DNA of 19,371 nt from Chrysochromulina tobinii. Taxonomy: Eukaryota; Haptophyta; Prymnesiales; Chrysochromulinaceae. Location of the stretch: the NCBI GenBank assembly GCA_001275005.1, contig JWZX01002580.1, forward strand, positions 1 through 19,371. Reading direction: 5' to 3'. A program made the translations under genes and the position numbers. Shown piece after piece: positions 16,779 to 19,371 of this stretch; position 1 is the first letter of the stretch, and each line of letters opens with the position of its first letter. Under the pieces are notes generated by a model, which worked only from the letters and a program-made list of their open reading frames with translations, did no database searches and had not been told where the DNA came from.

Positions 16779-16947
16779 CCCGTATTCTTCCACGGAGCAC
16801 GGTGTGTCTGTGTCTCAATAACTCACTCTCATTACCAATCAAGTAGGTAGAAAAGTAAACCACACCGAAGGCACCACACATACAGATTGCCATCCAAGGG
16901 AAAGTACTGAGTACTCGCTCGCTCAAAGATGTTAATTAGCGACTTGT

Positions 16948-17178
16948 CTAAGCGGTGTCTAAGTCGTGTGCGGCGAGCTTGTACAGCCCGTGCGTGTTGC
17001 CGTCGGTCGCGTCACGGAGGCCGTGGCCCGCCATCGTGCACGTCTTGCCGGAGCCTGTCTGGCCGAATGCGAAGACCGTCGCGTGCCCGCCGCTGAAGAC
17101 ATGATCGAGGAGCGGGGCGAGCGTGGCGGCGTAGATGCGGTCATTGCCGTCCTCCTCGCTGAAGACGGCGCCGGCATT
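16948..17178 (-). pseudogene. Kinesin motor-domain fragment
   Basis: Minus-strand codons read NAGAVFSEEDGNDRIYAATL, then LLDHVFSGGHATVFAFG and the kinesin P-loop GQTGSGKTCTM (P-loop at 17041-17064). HGLYKLAAHDLDTA and a TAG stop at 16948-16950 follow. GLYKLAAHD resembles GIYALAARDV of kinesin-13 motors. A complete motor needs roughly 250 more residues after this point (switch I, switch II), and nothing to the left supplies them. Upstream, kinesin-like sequence stops near 17178; a CGCCCAG at about 17191 could be a splice acceptor. It is most likely a truncated relic; a missed downstream exon is possible but the remaining 200 bp before the neighbouring gene are too short. Confidence 0.65.
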
Positions 17179-17364
17179 CGTCCGGCTGGGCGCAGGCGAG
17201 AGCGACCGCGGAGCTGGAGACCGCTGAGCCCGTCGTGCGGGTGCAGCCTTCAGCCTCGAGGGGTACTAGCATGGATTCGTGTGGAGCGATGGCGCGCGCA
17301 CCGTGCTGTGCTGCTTAAGGAGCTCGGCCTCGCGCAGCGTGGCGCTGCCGCCGAACGTACAACG

Positions 17365-18664
17365 TCATGAGCCACCCAACAATCCCCTGGTCGTCCTGTG
17401 CCTCTCTACGCATGCCACCACCGTCACACTGTTCGGCTGGGGGAACTTGAACGGGCTCGCGCCGCCACCGGAGTGCTGCAGCTCGGCCAGCTTGTCGGCG
17501 GCGGGCTGCAGGTCGTGTGCGGCCGTCTCCCACTGGCGCTCGTACGCCTGCGCCGTCTTGAGCGCTTGCTCCTTGACCTCCGTGAGGTCGACCGCGAGGA
17601 CCTCCTCGAGCCGCTCCTCGATCTCGACGATCTCGGCTTGGAGATCGTTGCTCAGCTCGGCGAGCTCGCGCTCCATGGCCACGCGCGCGCCCTCCTCGCT
17701 CGCGTGCAGCCCAAGACGCGCCGTGCTGAGCGCCACTCGCAGCGCCTCGCAGCGCCGTCTCCTCATCTGGGGCAGCGCCCTCCCCAACAATGGACTGCCC
17801 AACCGCTTCGGATTGCACCAGCTCGATCTGCGCGGCGTTCTGGACGAGGGCGCTCGAGAGTTGCGCGCCATCGTGCGCCCCGAGCACACGATGGTGCGCC
17901 GCCGCGTTGCCGCGCCCAGCGCCGCCGCCCAAGCCCGCCGCCGCCGCCGTCGCCGAGCTGCTGCATGTACTGCGGCGGCGCCTCGGCCATTGCACGCTCG
18001 AGTTTGCGGCACGCATCGTCCGCTTCGCGTGTGAGTGTGACGCTCGCAAGCAGGCTTCTCTCGACGAGCTGCACGTCCGACGCGCCGCCGTCCACGGGTG
18101 GCAGTGGGAAGCGGCTGGGCAGGTGCGGCGGCCGCTGGCGGAGCAGCACGAGCATCAGCGCGTGACGTTCGGCCTCGAGGAGCTGAAGCACGCATCGTGC
18201 GGCCGCCTCGGCCCCCTTCGTCCTCACCACCGCCGCGCCGTCCTTGGCAACGGCCGCAAGGAAAACCTTGCCCGTTACGAGCGCCTCCTCCGACTGGCGC
18301 AGCCGTTCCGCGCCGGGCACTTGTTTGCGCGTGGGCGGCGGCGGCGACGGCGGCGGCGCACTGGCGGAGCCGGGGTGGCCGCCGCCATTCCCACCATTCC
18401 CAGAGTCGTCGCTCGCGGGGGCGTTGGTCGCGAGGCGGGGGAGTAGGGAGAGCCACGGCACCCAAGCGAGGCGAGCTTTTGCACGGCGCACGGCCTCGCG
18501 CAGCTCAATGAGCTCGTGGGACGTACGCACCACAGCGCCGACCACACGCCGAGGGTGGGCAGCAGCGCCGGGCGCTTTCGCAGCTCGTGCGCGCAGATGG
18601 GCGGCACGTCTAGACTCGATTCGCCCGCGCCGGCGCCTTCCTTGTCACCCTCCTTACTGCGCAT
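17365..18664 (-). pseudogene. Coiled-coil protein gene with several frame breaks
   Basis: Protein-like text appears in succession in different minus frames. It runs SKEGDKEGAGAGESSLDVPP...RPALLPTLG (from 18664), then VVRTSHELIELREAVRRAK and KVFLAAVAKDGAAVVRTKG to EAPPQYMQQLG (from 18545). Next come HRVLGAHDGAQLSSALVQ and QSIVGEGAAPDEETALR (about 17920-17757). Last is VALSTARLGLHASEEG with a strong coiled coil (MERELAELSNDLQAEIVEIE, VKEQALKTAQAYERQWETA) to a stop at 17365. The last break coincides with a perfect 10-bp tandem duplication (17737-17756); deleting one copy in reading would restore the frame. The middle break lies in a GGC run near 17935-17955, and the first near 18550. Short introns cannot explain them. 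It is either a decaying gene or a low-quality assembly stretch. Family unknown; a link to the kinesin fragment downstream is possible. Confidence 0.5.
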
Positions 18665-19371
18665 CTACGCTCGCTGTTCGACCACCGCGGCAACGGCGGC
18701 GGCCTCCACCCAGGGCGCTACCGGCTCCTTCTTGAGTATCTTGCGCGCCATCGCCGCCTCCCACAACGCCTCATCCGTCAAGGGCTCAATCTTGGGCGCG
18801 GGCGGCGGCGGCAGCGCGAGCGGCTCGGCGATCACCAGGCCTTGCGAGAGCAGCAGACAGCGCAGCCTGCCCACGTGCGTGTGTGGGGTCACGTGCGCCA
18901 CGCCTAGCGATCCATACGCCCTGGCCGCACTGGCGAGAATCCGATCCTCAATGCCAACTCAATGTGTCCGTCACCGTCCACTCAATCAGCATGCAATCAG
19001 CATGCAATCAGCATGCAATCAGCATGCAATCACCTGCGAGACGCTCGAGTGGGATGTGTACGTGGAGCATGCCGACAGCGCTCCACAGCGCCTCGACGTG
19101 CACCGGTGCCACTGCTGTGGCGGCGGATGTGGCGGAGAGGCCGGCGGTGGCGAGGGCGTCGGCGATGGGGGCGGTGGAGAGGGGAGCGGCAAGGGCGGCG
19201 GCGGCGACGGGGGTGGCGACGGTGATGGTGATGAAGGCGGTGATGATGGCGGCGGTGAGGGTGGCGTCGGCGAGGGCGGCGTCGAGGGCGGCGGTGGTGA
19301 AGGGGGCGGGCTCGGGCGGCGGCGGCGATGGTGGCGGGCTCGGCGGCGGCGGGGGTGGAGGCGGGGAAGGC
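18665..19371 (-). CDS. Unrecognised gene with one intron, 5' part beyond the right edge
   Basis: Minus-strand text before the intron reads VHVEALWSAVGMLHVHIPLE and ends CTC GCA G at 19034. After a 76-bp intron it continues VGIEDRILASAARAYGSL, GVAHVTPHTHVGRLRCLLLS, a Pro-rich patch (LALPPPPAPKIEP) and EALWEAAMARKILKKEPVAP, ending at TAG 18665-18667. The same frame reopens with ATG directly after this stop, so the stop might itself be a mutation joining it to the coiled-coil gene. Right of about 19120 the minus strand is almost pure CCN. It could be a Ser/Pro-rich coding linker (third positions vary in that frame) or an intron's pyrimidine tract. No family recognised. Confidence 0.45.
18958..19033 (-). 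other. 76-bp GT-AG intron made partly of an 11-bp tandem repeat
   Basis: Donor CGCAG|GTGATTGC and acceptor ACATTGAG|TTGGC join in phase 1 to keep the frame open. More than half of the intron is the repeat at 18983-19032. Confidence 0.6.
18983..19032. repeat. 11-bp tandem repeat, four full copies plus a partial
   Basis: The unit CAATCAGCATG occurs at 18983-18993, 18994-19004, 19005-19015 and 19016-19026, then CAATCA. Copies are identical and contain GCATGC. Confidence 0.95.
19110..19371. repeat. GGN triplet-rich, strand-asymmetric tract
   Basis: The plus strand is very G-rich and C-poor with recurring GGCGGC, GGCGAGGGC and GGGGGC; the minus strand is CCN-rich. Several G-runs are close enough for possible quadruplexes. 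It reaches the window edge. Confidence 0.75.

Noticed and set aside
17398-18165. 255-codon plus-strand open frame
   Set aside because: Antisense of a coiled-coil coding stretch; the minus strand gives heptad-like helices while the plus frame is Arg/Leu-rich without a domain.
18983-19032. CRISPR-like array
   Set aside because: The 11-bp units are directly adjacent with no spacers; it is a minisatellite within a probable nuclear intron.
1-19371. tRNA, rRNA or a defence-type operon
   Set aside because: No convincing T-loop/acceptor pairing, no rRNA-like conserved stretch and no cluster of nuclease, toxin or phage-type genes were seen by eye; a covariance-model scan would be decisive.

Overview
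This is nuclear DNA from a GC-rich microbial eukaryote, not a prokaryote. Several genes join in frame across short GT-AG introns (141, 65, 87 and 76 bp). Flagellar axoneme proteins, a carbohydrate sulfotransferase and proline-rich extracellular linkers point to a flagellated marine alga. A haptophyte or pelagophyte-like alga is my best guess, from gene content and composition only.

Layout, left to right: a Ser/Thr protein kinase (-), cut by the left edge; PACRG (-) and a CIMIP2/FAM166-like protein (+), divergent from one short intergenic stretch and both predicted microtubule inner proteins; an FkbM-like methyltransferase-fold protein (+); a CHST15-like sulfotransferase (-) whose 65-bp intron lies between two copies of a 22-bp direct repeat; an NAD(P)-binding SDR protein with an N-terminal signal (+); a seven-repeat SBBP beta-propeller protein with a proline-rich stalk, one membrane helix and a long cytoplasmic tail (+), broken by one frameshift; the C-lobe of an APH/choline-kinase-like phosphotransferase without a visible N-lobe (-); an FHA plus HMG-box chromatin protein with freshly duplicated HMG boxes (-); a small zinc/HNH-like protein with a possible N-myristoylation signal (+); a kinesin motor fragment (-) and a coiled-coil gene broken by several frame changes (-); and an unrecognised gene running off the right edge (-).

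The genes do not form one pathway. The clear functional pair is PACRG/CIMIP2 (axoneme). A second divergent pair, FHA-HMG and the zinc protein, shares a 152-bp promoter holding a 21-bp palindrome flanked by two E2F-like TTTCGCGC sites. The strongest unexplained items are the repeat-bounded intron, the frameshifted propeller receptor, the FHA-HMG architecture, a perfect 21-bp inverted repeat at 13081-13161 and the decaying kinesin/coiled-coil region. I saw no convincing complete mobile element, CRISPR array, rRNA or tRNA, and no defence-type operon.
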